Shown here: one piece after another, positions 23,176-29,941 of the stretch | Layout of the letters: every line of letters starts with the position of its first letter | Numbering within the stretch: position 1 is the first letter of the stretch | Virus record (IMG/VR): IMGVR_UViG_3300009788_000095 | Span: 1-64,000 of that record | Length of the DNA stretch: 64,000 nt | Origin: a virus | Direction: 5' to 3' (one strand) | Position numbers and translations under genes: made by a program | Notes under the pieces: model-generated | The model's database searches: none | What the model was told of the DNA's origin: nothing | What the model saw: the letters and a program-made list of their open reading frames with translations, nothing else

Positions 23176-23213
23176 CTTCTGTACTAAAGCTGACTTCCGC
23201 CAGTTTGTCTCAA
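23176..23213 (-). promoter_or_regulatory. Promoter-like repeat element, copy 2
   Basis: Read leftward: TTGAGAC, AAACTGGCGGAAGTCAGC, TTTAGTAC. It lies immediately upstream of the 23165 start codon and its first bases overlap the stop codon of the preceding gene, so it would begin a new transcript inside a packed operon. Confidence 0.6.
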
Positions 23214-23386
23214 GCCAGCAGAAATTGCTTACCGGTTTTCTTACTGTAACCGAATAAACAACCGTTACCATTGCCTTCTTCATCACAACTGGCATATATA
23301 ACTACGCCATTATCAAACTCAATAGCTGTTGTCGGATTATATGTATCGTTTTCCCAACCTTCATTTGCTAATTCTTTATCGGTCAT
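23210..23386 (-). CDS. Conserved small phage-type protein, 58 aa
   Basis: Encodes MTDKELANEGWENDTYNPTT then AIEFDNGVVIYASCDEEGNG and CLFGYSKKTGKQFLLA. The AIEFDNGVVIYAS-DEEGN-G pattern recurs in small phage proteins of unknown function. Its stop overlaps the promoter-like element. Confidence 0.65.
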   Translation of the reverse strand: MTDKELANEGWENDTYNPTTAIEFDNGVVIYASCDEEGNGNGCLFGYSKKTGKQFLLA

Positions 23387-23425
23387 TGGCCGTACCTTTA
23401 TATGTTCTGGCTATTATATTTTCCA

Positions 23426-23656
23426 CTATACTAACTCCTTTAAATCGGGTATTGTAACTTGGTCAGGGTTTTCCTTTGTTCCTACAAATACTGAATACCC
23501 TATATCGTCAAGTTTATAACCAATCCCTAATAGAAAATCAACTGCTTCTCTTTTTGATTTAAACTTTCTTATATTACCGTTTTCACTGTCAAGAAGAAAT
23601 TCTTTAGAGTTTAATGTGATGTTCTCAATGTGTTTGCTTATAACAATATTAAGCAC
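23426..23656 (-). CDS. Hypothetical protein, 76 aa
   Basis: Not recognised. The second half (KSKREAVDFLLGIGYKLDDI, then GYSVFVGTKE) predicts a helix followed by strands. Overlaps the next gene by eight bases. Confidence 0.6.
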   Translation of the reverse strand: MLNIVISKHIENITLNSKEFLLDSENGNIRKFKSKREAVDFLLGIGYKLDDIGYSVFVGTKENPDQVTIPDLKELV

Positions 23657-24347
23657 TTATTGCCTCCCTTATTTCAAGAGGAGCATTACCTTTTATCTGT
23701 GCTTTGAGCTTTTTATTATGTTCCTCTAACTTATTTTTTATCTCACAGTTAATCTCACCTTTAGCTGAAGGAAGTAAATCGCTCTTTTCAAAATCATATC
23801 CGTAGTATCCCCAGCAACCACCTTTCTCATTACCTTCCGGATCTTCAATCATATACCCATATACATCGCCTGCACAGTACTGGTCATAGGTTTCTACTTC
23901 AGCAGTTAATACCTGTTTAGCTTTCTCAAGCATAACTTTTGATACTCTTTTGGAGCTACATTTACCGTCTTTATAACTGCCACAACATTCCAGTATTTTC
24001 TTTCTGGTAGTATAGGTAAACCCTATCTGCCCACTGTCAAAATGTGCGTGCCCCTGTGGTAGTCCGCACCCATAAAAATTACCGATTTTAATATGAATAC
24101 CGGAATGGTCATACATATAAAGCGGAGAAATCAAGACAGCTCCTTCCTCAACAAGATACTTATACAATTCTTCCCAACTGTCAAACATATCAGATGTGAG
24201 CTTTGTTTTATCTCCCAGTGTGTGTCTCCCATGAAAGCAAACCATAACCCCAAGATTATCCCATTCTCGTGGACTTTCATTAATAGTGTCATCAGGATAA
24301 ATGTTAATCTTATAACCTTTGTGTTCAATTGTTTTTATACTATCCAT
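23649..24347 (-). CDS. Conserved phage hypothetical, 232 aa
   Basis: The chosen start MDSIKTIEHKGYKI follows AAAGGAGCATAAT; the frame extends further without need. It contains NLGVMVCFHGRHTLGDK, LYMYDHSGIHIKIGNFYGC and QGHAHFDSGQIGFTYTTRKK, a pattern seen in phage proteins of unknown function that sit with many small genes. No enzymatic motif is recognised. Confidence 0.65.
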   Translation of the reverse strand: MDSIKTIEHKGYKINIYPDDTINESPREWDNLGVMVCFHGRHTLGDKTKLTSDMFDSWEELYKYLVEEGAVLISPLYMYDHSGIHIKIGNFYGCGLPQGHAHFDSGQIGFTYTTRKKILECCGSYKDGKCSSKRVSKVMLEKAKQVLTAEVETYDQYCAGDVYGYMIEDPEGNEKGGCWGYYGYDFEKSDLLPSAKGEINCEIKNKLEEHNKKLKAQIKGNAPLEIREAISA

Positions 24348-24348
24348 A

Positions 24349-25056
24349 TTATGCTCCTTTGTTTTTGTTATACCATTTAATAAACTCAACCACTGCTTTG
24401 TAAACTGCTTTTTGTGTACTTTCACCATGTTCCATTACAATAGTTTTATTTGAGCGCAATTTAAGTATATCGCAATGACATTTGGTTATTCTAACCATAT
24501 AATCACGCATATCTTGTATCTTCTCTGCTACAGGCATTAACCAACCCCATGAAGTATCATAATCATCATGCCTAAAATCCGTGTATTCCACACCCATAAA
24601 CTCTGCTATAAGTTTATTATCTTTGTTCATATTAGCTACTGTTTGTTTATACCACTTAATAAACGTAACTACGGTTTCAAAAGTAGCTTGTAGCTTATTT
24701 GTACTTTGACACCATATCCACTTTTTTAATATGACTTCTTTTGTTCCACCATCATCTAAGTCCTCATCATAAAAAGTATCTACTCCACATCCATTTTTTC
24801 TTATATTTACAACAAAAGAAGTATACTCATTTATTTTTAATGTTTCTATCTTCTCAACTACCGGCATTAACCAATCCCATGAAGAGTGGTAGCTTGTTGA
24901 TTTACAAAAATCTTGTATAACCTTTTCAGGAGTAGAGCCTGTAACTGATAACCAGGGCTGTTTTGACAGGCTATAACAATCGGGATTTACTAATGTGGGT
25001 TTCAAACCCATAAACTCTACTATTAATTTGTATTCAGCTGTATTCATACTATCCAC
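24349..25056 (-). CDS. Internally duplicated conserved phage protein, 235 aa
   Basis: Two copies of one unit are present: IVEFMGL...YHSSWDWLMPVVEKIETL...VVTFIKWYK, and LIAEFMGV...YDTSWGWLMPVAEKIQDM...VVEFIKWYN. Single-copy versions are common small phage proteins. The GTG at 25056 is preferred because AGGAGG lies six bases upstream; an ATG follows three codons later. Function unknown. Confidence 0.7.
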   Translation of the reverse strand: MDSMNTAEYKLIVEFMGLKPTLVNPDCYSLSKQPWLSVTGSTPEKVIQDFCKSTSYHSSWDWLMPVVEKIETLKINEYTSFVVNIRKNGCGVDTFYDEDLDDGGTKEVILKKWIWCQSTNKLQATFETVVTFIKWYKQTVANMNKDNKLIAEFMGVEYTDFRHDDYDTSWGWLMPVAEKIQDMRDYMVRITKCHCDILKLRSNKTIVMEHGESTQKAVYKAVVEFIKWYNKNKGA

Positions 25057-25663
25057 TTACAGCCTCCTTTAGTTTTATATACTCATTGGCATATATACTC
25101 TCTATTACTTTGTCGTAAAAATAGTCTTCATCAAGATATTCTGTATCGCAGTAGAATTGTAAAATAGCGCCCAAGTGATGAGTACCTAAATTACTATAAT
25201 TCTCTGTTTTATTTTTCCAATCTAAAGGTGAGTTAGAATAACCAGGTATAAACCCGTCACAACCAGTATAGTGTGACACAAGATAGTTCAACCACTCATC
25301 TTTGTGTTTTTTCAGATAATTAATAATCCATTTCTGTAGAGAAGTTTTACTGTGTACGTGTATCTCAATATCTATTGCGTCATTTCTGAAATTATATTCT
25401 TTCGGAGAAATAACCTGCTGCATAACAATCTTTTTAATTGCAGGTATCCCTTCACTTAGAGTAGCTGATAAAATATCAACAAACCTTGTGCACACATCTT
25501 TTTCGTATGCTCTATAGTCTATATCCAGGTCATCATAAGTATATTCTTTTCCTTTTGGCGCATTTTCATTTAAGTATTGAAGTTCATCTTCATCACCATT
25601 AAATTCCCAGATAGTATTATAAAATCCACTGAATACCGGAGCCCATGTTTCTATTTTATTCAT
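25049..25663 (-). CDS. Conserved hypothetical protein, 204 aa
   Basis: It begins MNKIETWAPVFSGFYNTIWE and contains ATLSEGIPAIKKIVMQQVIS and SHYTGCDGFIPGYSNSPLDW. This pattern is seen in mobile-element proteins of unknown function. The stop overlaps the next gene by eight bases. Confidence 0.65.
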   Translation of the reverse strand: MNKIETWAPVFSGFYNTIWEFNGDEDELQYLNENAPKGKEYTYDDLDIDYRAYEKDVCTRFVDILSATLSEGIPAIKKIVMQQVISPKEYNFRNDAIDIEIHVHSKTSLQKWIINYLKKHKDEWLNYLVSHYTGCDGFIPGYSNSPLDWKNKTENYSNLGTHHLGAILQFYCDTEYLDEDYFYDKVIESIYANEYIKLKEAVSG

Positions 25664-25666
25664 TTC

Positions 25667-26005
25667 TTAGTCCCTCCCTTTTAATCGTTTTATATTAAAT
25701 CGTTTATACTCCTCAACAGAGTATTTATCTTTAGCTTTTCGTATTGCACCTTTCCGAGTATATGCTTTTATGAACTGACAGGAACAGCTGTCACCATAAA
25801 AGAAAGTCCATTCACGTCTATATACCCAGAGAGGCAGTACACGAAATAATCCCTGACCGTTAATAAAATGTTCATGTGTATAATCATAATTACAGTACAC
25901 GTATAACCAGCCTTGCTCAATAGTAATTCTACCTCTGTGCAGTTTTAATTGGTCGATTAATATATAATGCAGAGCAATAACACACAGTAGTATAGTGATA
26001 ATCAT
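25667..26005 (-). CDS. Membrane-anchored hypothetical protein, 112 aa
   Basis: An N-terminal hydrophobic helix (IITILLCVIALHYILI) is followed by an aromatic-rich domain (VYCNYDYTHEHFINGQGLFR) and a basic C-terminus. Not recognised. Confidence 0.6.
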   Translation of the reverse strand: MIITILLCVIALHYILIDQLKLHRGRITIEQGWLYVYCNYDYTHEHFINGQGLFRVLPLWVYRREWTFFYGDSCSCQFIKAYTRKGAIRKAKDKYSVEEYKRFNIKRLKGRD

Positions 26006-26217
26006 TTGTTCACTCGCTTCTCAAATTGTTCTTGATTTTCAACATACCAAATACCTTTTAATCTTTTACAGATTTTACCAACATCTTGTTTTAATACACG
26101 CCCTAATGGTTCAAATAGGTATTCAGTATGTGTATGCCGACAATGCTCACATTCAACTTTTATTGGAAAATTATCCCTACGCCCAACATCTTGTTGTTTA
26201 ATTATATATCGATTCAT
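26002..26217 (-). CDS. Hypothetical protein, 71 aa
   Basis: It has CEHCRHTHTEYLFEP, a short Cys/His motif, and a basic helix KICKRLKGIWYV. Not recognised. ATGA overlaps at both ends. Confidence 0.55.
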   Translation of the reverse strand: MNRYIIKQQDVGRRDNFPIKVECEHCRHTHTEYLFEPLGRVLKQDVGKICKRLKGIWYVENQEQFEKRVNK

Positions 26218-26393
26218 TTACATATCCTCATTATATCAACAAACATTATACCAACAAGCATTATATCACCGTTCCATTTTATATTATCTGGATTATCCTC
26301 GTAATATATTCTGCCCCACTGCTCCTGTATGTAATTATAATCACCTTGAAAGATAATTCCATTCTTATCGATTATTGCATATTGGCCTTTCAT
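26214..26393 (-). CDS. Hypothetical protein, 59 aa
   Basis: The chosen start MKGQYAIIDKNGII has AAGGAGCAAATTGT upstream; the frame opens 11 codons earlier inside the next gene. A beta hairpin is followed by a hydrophobic C-terminus (IMLVGIMFVDIMRICK). Not recognised. Confidence 0.5.
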   Translation of the reverse strand: MKGQYAIIDKNGIIFQGDYNYIQEQWGRIYYEDNPDNIKWNGDIMLVGIMFVDIMRICK

Positions 26394-26764
26394 ACAATTT
26401 GCTCCTTGTTGTGTAATACCGAACATTCCTTTTTAGAAGGAATACCTTTCTTTTTACCCTCCAGAATATCGCATATCAGCCTATATGTATCTGTTGTTTG
26501 CTGATAATAGGTTTTTTCATCATCCCTACAGTTACCATCATGGATTTCCCGTGCATTCCAGTCTCTTTCATCAAGTATCTTCTGCTTTAATGAAACACAA
26601 CTATAATACCCTATAAATCCTTGTCTGCTGTAATGAGCAATAAACCCAGATTTAATATGCAGCCAGTCATAAGCTACCTCTGTTAATAGCTCAATATCAG
26701 TACAGGCCAATACAATACTTCGTACAATCTTATTAATAATAAATTGTGGTTCTGGTTCTAACAT
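26390..26764 (-). CDS. Conserved hypothetical protein, 124 aa
   Basis: Contains SGFIAHYSRQGFIGYYSCVS and KILDERDWNAREIHDGN, a pattern seen in small mobile-element proteins. No function assigned. GGAGGATAAT precedes the ATG. Confidence 0.6.
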   Translation of the reverse strand: MLEPEPQFIINKIVRSIVLACTDIELLTEVAYDWLHIKSGFIAHYSRQGFIGYYSCVSLKQKILDERDWNAREIHDGNCRDDEKTYYQQTTDTYRLICDILEGKKKGIPSKKECSVLHNKEQIV

Positions 26765-26806
26765 TATCCTCCCGATCAGTCTTTAAAATTTTATAGCATA
26801 TCATAC

Positions 26807-27052
26807 TTATTTCGCAGGTAAAAACTTAACTTCTCTACCGTTAATATGTGTACCCTCAAGATGGCCACTTACAAGCACATGACTGCCCGTCTTTAAATAA
26901 CGAATACAGTTTTCTGCCAGTTGATTTGTTACACGAACATTAATGGTCTTGTTTTCCTTATTCCGGACATCAATTGTAAAAAAGCTGTATTCACCTTCGT
27001 TAGTTACATCACTTGCTAAATGCCCTTCAATAACTACAAGATTTAAGTTCAT
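26807..27052 (-). CDS. Short SSB-like OB-fold protein
   Basis: An 81-residue protein with the single-stranded DNA-binding OB-fold pattern: MNLNLVVIEGHLASDV, FFTIDVRN, TINVRVTNQLAENCIRYLKT, then GSHVLVSGHLEGT. It is shorter than bacterial SSB and lacks the acidic C-terminal tip used to bind partners. A role in replication or recombination is expected from the family. Confidence 0.75.
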   Translation of the reverse strand: MNLNLVVIEGHLASDVTNEGEYSFFTIDVRNKENKTINVRVTNQLAENCIRYLKTGSHVLVSGHLEGTHINGREVKFLPAK

Positions 27053-27285
27053 ACTATGCTCCTTGTTTTTTTATTCCACCATTCATCATTTGCAAACGGT
27101 AAATCCAGCCATGTTTTATTATCAACATTACTTATGAATAACGAGGTATTGGTATAGAACGGATAATTATCTTTTAACCACTGTTCAACTCTCGGTGTAT
27201 AGCGGACATACAAATCCGATGCATGAGTATCAAAGTCCTGCTCATTTACATCAGTATGTTTTATCAATTCGGCTTTTAAATCCAC
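27049..27285 (-). CDS. Hypothetical protein, 78 aa
   Basis: Not recognised. It includes SDLYVRYTPRVEQWLKDNYP and WLDLPFANDEWWNKKTR, reading as a small globular protein. ATGA overlap with the SSB-like gene. Confidence 0.6.
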   Translation of the reverse strand: MDLKAELIKHTDVNEQDFDTHASDLYVRYTPRVEQWLKDNYPFYTNTSLFISNVDNKTWLDLPFANDEWWNKKTRSIV

Positions 27286-27467
27286 TGTACCCTCCTTTTC
27301 GCATTTAAGTATTTTACAGTAGCCTGTTTAAAAGTAAGTCCTTTATCCATGTAATACTTAGTCCGAACCAATTGAAAGAAATCCAACCGTGCAGTCAGGC
27401 AAGCGTATTTAAACTGCTTTAAAGTTAATCTATTATTAAACGAAACTGTTCCGAATATTATCATCAA
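27276..27467 (-). CDS. Hypothetical basic protein, 63 aa
   Basis: Not recognised. Lys/Arg-rich with FKYACLTARLDFFQLVRTKY and a basic C-terminus, possibly nucleic acid binding. First or second ATG may be the start. Confidence 0.5.
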   Translation of the reverse strand: MMIIFGTVSFNNRLTLKQFKYACLTARLDFFQLVRTKYYMDKGLTFKQATVKYLNAKRRVQWI

Positions 27468-27498
27468 TCCCTCCGCAGTTCATTATAATTACCCACTT

Positions 27499-27705
27499 TC
27501 ATACACCCTCCAGGTTAGCCTTTAAAATTTCAATAATCCCCTTTACACCTCCACTAATACCGGACACATTCCCATTAATATGGGTCACGTTATGAACCTC
27601 ATTCAAGCAATCTGAGCATGGCAAGTCTTTATGTTTACAGTATAGGTGTGTTGGTTGTAATAATGTTAGCTGTCTTTTAATTCTCTCATCCATTTTATTT
27701 TTCAT
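27499..27705 (-). CDS. Hypothetical protein, 68 aa
   Basis: Contains HLYCKHKDLPCSDC followed by NVTHINGNVSGISGGVKGI, whose period of six or seven residues resembles a short beta-solenoid turn. Not recognised. GGAGAGTGT precedes the ATG; a second in-frame ATG lies four codons later. Confidence 0.5.
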   Translation of the reverse strand: MKNKMDERIKRQLTLLQPTHLYCKHKDLPCSDCLNEVHNVTHINGNVSGISGGVKGIIEILKANLEGV

Positions 27706-27786
27706 ACACTCTCCAGATTAGCATCTTATAGTTTATATCTATTTATCTAATAGAAGTCCATTAGACCACTATTACATAAATAGAAA

Positions 27787-27810
27787 GGGAGAGAAAGGAT
27801 AAACTCTCCC
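27787..27810 (-). terminator. Intrinsic terminator after the 27846-28100 gene
   Basis: Read leftward, GGGAGAG and CTCTCCC form a 7-bp stem around a 10-base loop, followed by TTTCTATTTATG. With the promoter-like element at 28217-28258 it would define another single-gene unit. Confidence 0.6.
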
Positions 27811-27845
27811 CCTCCCTTTTATCACTTAAGACTTAGTATCTAGTA

Positions 27846-28100
27846 CTATGCAGATACAGTCAGGACTTCGTTCTCTCCAAGTTTATCTATTTGTGTATCA
27901 TAGTTACCATCAGAGAACTCTTTTAGTACATCAGCATACCTAAGTATAGCTGCAATTTTAGCTTTACCTAAACTGAACCCACCTTTAGTAAAATTACCAG
28001 AGATACGTACTACAGGTGTACCGTTCATAGAATAGAACTTCTCTAATTTAGGCTCTATTATAGCAGGCTTACTTGACGTGGTTGTTTTAACAAGTTTCAT
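27846..28100 (-). CDS. Hypothetical protein in its own transcription unit, 84 aa
   Basis: Not recognised. A basic N-terminus (MKLVKTTTSSKPAIIEP) precedes a compact domain with GTPVVRISGNFTKGGFSLGK and AKIAAILRYADVLKEFSDG. AAAGGAGCATAAC precedes the ATG. A promoter-like repeat lies about 120 bases upstream and a terminator downstream, as for the 16136-16495 gene. Confidence 0.65.
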   Translation of the reverse strand: MKLVKTTTSSKPAIIEPKLEKFYSMNGTPVVRISGNFTKGGFSLGKAKIAAILRYADVLKEFSDGNYDTQIDKLGENEVLTVSA

Positions 28101-28216
28101 GTTATGCTCCTTTTAAAAATGTATATGTTAATTATGATGAAAACATAGCGTCACCATAATAATAACCAAAGTCGTAATTGCTTACAAACAACTGAAGTAT
28201 TGTTGTAATAATTGCT

Positions 28217-28258
28217 GCACTTTATGTACTAAAGCTGACTTCCGCCAGCAAGTCTCAA
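28217..28258 (-). promoter_or_regulatory. Promoter-like repeat element, copy 3
   Basis: Read leftward: TTGAGAC, TTGCTGGCGGAAGTCAGC, TTTAGTAC, ATAAAGTGC. It points at the 27846-28100 gene and would give a leader of about 120 bases. Conservation extends past the -10-like part into GTACATAAAG. Confidence 0.6.
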
Positions 28259-28537
28259 ACCAAAGTTGACCATTGTTATCAACAACTTATGAACACTACT
28301 GGTACACTACCCCCATAGAAAAAGAGAGTAAAGTACAGTAAGTATATACATATAAAGAATAATTATAACATAATAACAGTAATATACACAGAGAGAGGAG
28401 GGAGGGGTACACATAAAGCCTACACTGATTTAGTATACTATACCTTAGTATAACCTATATCCATCCATACAGTTTATTAATATCTCCGGTATACCCATAA
28501 CCATCTATATTCTTATTAACATCTTATAAAAACATCC

Positions 28538-28690
28538 ATAGACAGCTTATAGACAACATGTGACTGTCTATAGATCAGCCTATAGACAGCTTATAGGCAG
28601 CTTATAAATAACCATAGATCAGCCTATAGACAGCTTATAAATAACCATAGATAGCTTATAGACAGCTTATAGACAACATACGACTGTCAA
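28538..28690. repeat. Iteron-like block of short direct repeats
   Basis: Six copies of GCTTATA in contexts such as GACAGCTTATAGAC and ATAGATCAGCCTATAGACAG are packed into about 150 bases. Longer repeats also occur: CTTATAGACAACAT followed by GACTGTC at both ends, and ATAGATCAGCCTATAGACAG twice inside. Such iterons commonly bind replication initiators; no initiator gene is recognised in the window. Confidence 0.65.
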
Positions 28691-28811
28691 CGCTAAGGGA
28701 AAAGCCGGTCAGCCGCCCCCACACCCCTGTCCTTCTGATCCCGCTATACCCTTACACTTTTTTTAGTGTTCAGCTGTAGATTAACCAATAGCTCAACCAT
28801 AGTTCAGCCTA

Positions 28812-28847
28812 CACCCTCCCTACCTTAGCATAAAAGGTAGAGAGGGA
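28812..28847. repeat. Imperfect hairpin in the non-coding region
   Basis: CCCTCCCTACCTT and AAGGTAGAGAGGGAG form an imperfect stem around a short loop. It lacks a following T-run in either direction, so it is more likely structural than a terminator. Confidence 0.45.
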
Positions 28848-28935
28848 GATAAGCTTAGAGGAGGGAAGTATATTAACCGTTACTGTTATACTAACAGTAA
28901 GGTCATCTGTTATATAGTATATGTATTTTACCTGC

Positions 28936-28975
28936 GCTTTATGTACTATAGCTGACTTCCGCCGGTTTGTCTCAA
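28936..28975 (-). promoter_or_regulatory. Promoter-like repeat element, copy 4
   Basis: Read leftward: TTGAGAC, AAACCGGCGGAAGTCAGC, TATAGTAC, ATAAAGC. No gene lies directly downstream; transcripts would run into the iteron-like block and on toward 28100. Confidence 0.6.
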
Positions 28976-29010
28976 ACTGTAGCTCTACCGGCTATCAGCA
29001 GAAAATGATT

Positions 29011-29057
29011 CAACACGTCATTCTGCCGACTATCGGCAGTTTGCTGTGACACGTCAT
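29011..29057. repeat. CTGCCGA palindrome flanked by CACGTCAT, copy 1
   Basis: CTGCCGA and TCGGCAG pair around a CTA loop at 29023-29039, with ACACGTCATT on one side and GACACGTCATTT on the other. The same arrangement recurs at about 29137 and 29613, each beside a promoter-like repeat. Confidence 0.7.
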
Positions 29058-29063
29058 TTAGCC

Positions 29064-29104
29064 GCACTTTATGTACTATAGCTGACTTCCGCCGGTTTGT
29101 CTCA
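29064..29104 (-). promoter_or_regulatory. Promoter-like repeat element, copy 5
   Basis: Same sequence as copy 4 over the core (GGCGGAAGTCAGC, TATAGTAC, ATAAAGTGC), with TGAGAC at the 5' end. A transcript starting here would carry the CTGCCGA hairpin of copy 1 almost at its 5' end. Confidence 0.6.
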
Positions 29105-29178
29105 TCCTTACGTCAATAACGTAAGGATGATTCAACACGTCATTCTGCCGACTATCGGCAGAATGATATGACACGTCA
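29103..29178. repeat. CCTTACG hairpin and CTGCCGA palindrome, copy 2
   Basis: TCATCCTTACG pairs with CGTAAGGATGA (29102-29130). It is followed by a palindrome with 10-base arms ATTCTGCCGA and TCGGCAGAAT around CTA (29142-29164), flanked by ACACGTCATT-type repeats. Confidence 0.7.
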
Positions 29179-29195
29179 TTATGGTCACTTCTAAC

Positions 29196-29256
29196 ATAAG
29201 CGTAAATAGAGTAAAACACACCTATTTATCCTGTATTTTGCTCTATTTATGCTTAT
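29196..29256. repeat. Long inverted repeat, 21-base arms
   Basis: The arm ATAAGCGTAAATAGAGTAAA (29196 onward) pairs with an arm ending CTCTATTTATGCTTAT at 29256, with two G-U or mismatch positions and a 19-base loop. It lies downstream of the 29323-29499 gene and could end or process its transcript, though no clear T-run follows. Confidence 0.65.
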
Positions 29257-29322
29257 AAGATGCTATTTAGCATACACTTAGCTACTATACTCTAATAATA
29301 ACAGCTTTAAGTCTATACTACG

Positions 29323-29499
29323 TTATAGAAAGATATCTATCTCTCTAATATCGTCCAGTATAATAGTATGTTTGTACCGTGGATGTATATAGCCTTTTTT
29401 CTTGTAATACCTCTTAAGTATCATTAACCTATCGGCCTGGATTATACCAATAGTCTCTTTACCCTTATTCTTAACCTCTATTATTTTGGTTAAAACCAT
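29323..29499 (-). CDS. Small basic protein inside the control region, 58 aa
   Basis: The chosen start MVLTKIIEVKNKGKETI follows CAGGAGGTATA; the frame opens 15 codons earlier without support. It continues IGIIQADRLMILKRYYKKKG and TIILDDIREIDIFL. Not recognised. It has its own promoter-like element 40 bases upstream and is surrounded by non-coding repeats, so a role in replication or control is possible. Confidence 0.6.
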   Translation of the reverse strand: MVLTKIIEVKNKGKETIGIIQADRLMILKRYYKKKGYIHPRYKHTIILDDIREIDIFL

Positions 29500-29540
29500 T
29501 ATACCTCCTGTTGTATTATCAGCAGTTATGATAAATAACC

Positions 29541-29581
29541 GCACTTTATGTACTATAGCTGACCTCCGCCAATTTGTCTCA
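29541..29581 (-). promoter_or_regulatory. Promoter-like repeat element, copy 6
   Basis: Read leftward: TGAGAC, AAATTGGCGGAGGTCAGC, TATAGTAC, ATAAAGTGC. It faces the 29499 start codon about 40 bases away, giving the clearest promoter-gene arrangement of the cluster. Confidence 0.6.
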
Positions 29582-29585
29582 TCTT

Positions 29586-29656
29586 TACGTTAATAACGTA
29601 ATAATGCTATGGTACGTCATTCTGCCGACTATCGGCAGAATGATATGACACGTCAT
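29586..29656. repeat. TTACG hairpin and CTGCCGA palindrome, copy 3
   Basis: TTTACGTTAATAACGTAA forms a small inverted repeat, followed by ATTCTGCCGA and TCGGCAGAAT around CTA at 29619-29641. ACGTCAT repeats flank the palindrome. The order is the same as in copy 2. Confidence 0.7.
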
Positions 29657-29662
29657 TTAGCC

Positions 29663-29704
29663 GCACTTTATGTACTATAGCTGACCTCCGCCAATTTGTC
29701 TCAA
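29663..29704 (-). promoter_or_regulatory. Promoter-like repeat element, copy 7
   Basis: Read leftward: TTGAGAC, AAATTGGCGGAGGTCAGC, TATAGTAC, ATAAAGTGC. It is the rightmost copy; a transcript would immediately contain palindrome copy 3 and then cross copy 6. Confidence 0.6.
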
Positions 29705-29941
29705 ACTGTAGTTCTGCCGATAAGTATATATAGTCATATCTTCATTTTGTATCGGTAATAATAGTTCGGTAATAACCTTATAGCCTTATAGTGCTATTAT
29801 ACGAAAACGCCCCGTCTTCTTGCGTCCTACGTCCAGACCTCTCCCAGGTTGAGAAGGCTTTGATATATGTCAATAGTACGGCAACTATAAGATGTCAGAT
29901 TCTATTTAAGACCTATGCGGATAACCGATAACTACTTTATA

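Larger units (their letters stand above)
28101..29322. other. 1.2-kb non-coding control region (possible replication origin)
   Basis: No credible gene is visible on either strand. The region holds three copies of the promoter-like repeat, a block of short direct repeats (28538-28690), several strong hairpins including CTGCCGA palindromes, and AT-rich stretches. It sits inside the leftward gene block. Direct repeats, hairpins and AT-rich DNA together fit a phage replication origin; this is inference. Confidence 0.6.
29500..29941. other. Non-coding upstream part of the control region
   Basis: No gene is visible. It carries promoter-like copies 6 and 7 and one CTGCCGA palindrome in its left half. 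From 29705 to 29941 I see only AT-rich sequence and no clear repeat, promoter or hairpin. Confidence 0.5.

Noticed and set aside
28538-28690. Short repeats considered as a CRISPR array
   Set aside because: The units are too short and overlapping, with no regular unique spacers and no Cas genes nearby.
28217-29704. The 40-bp element considered as a transposon end or small inverted-repeat element
   Set aside because: Copies are all in one orientation, lack target duplications, and sit just upstream of start codons, which fits a promoter better.
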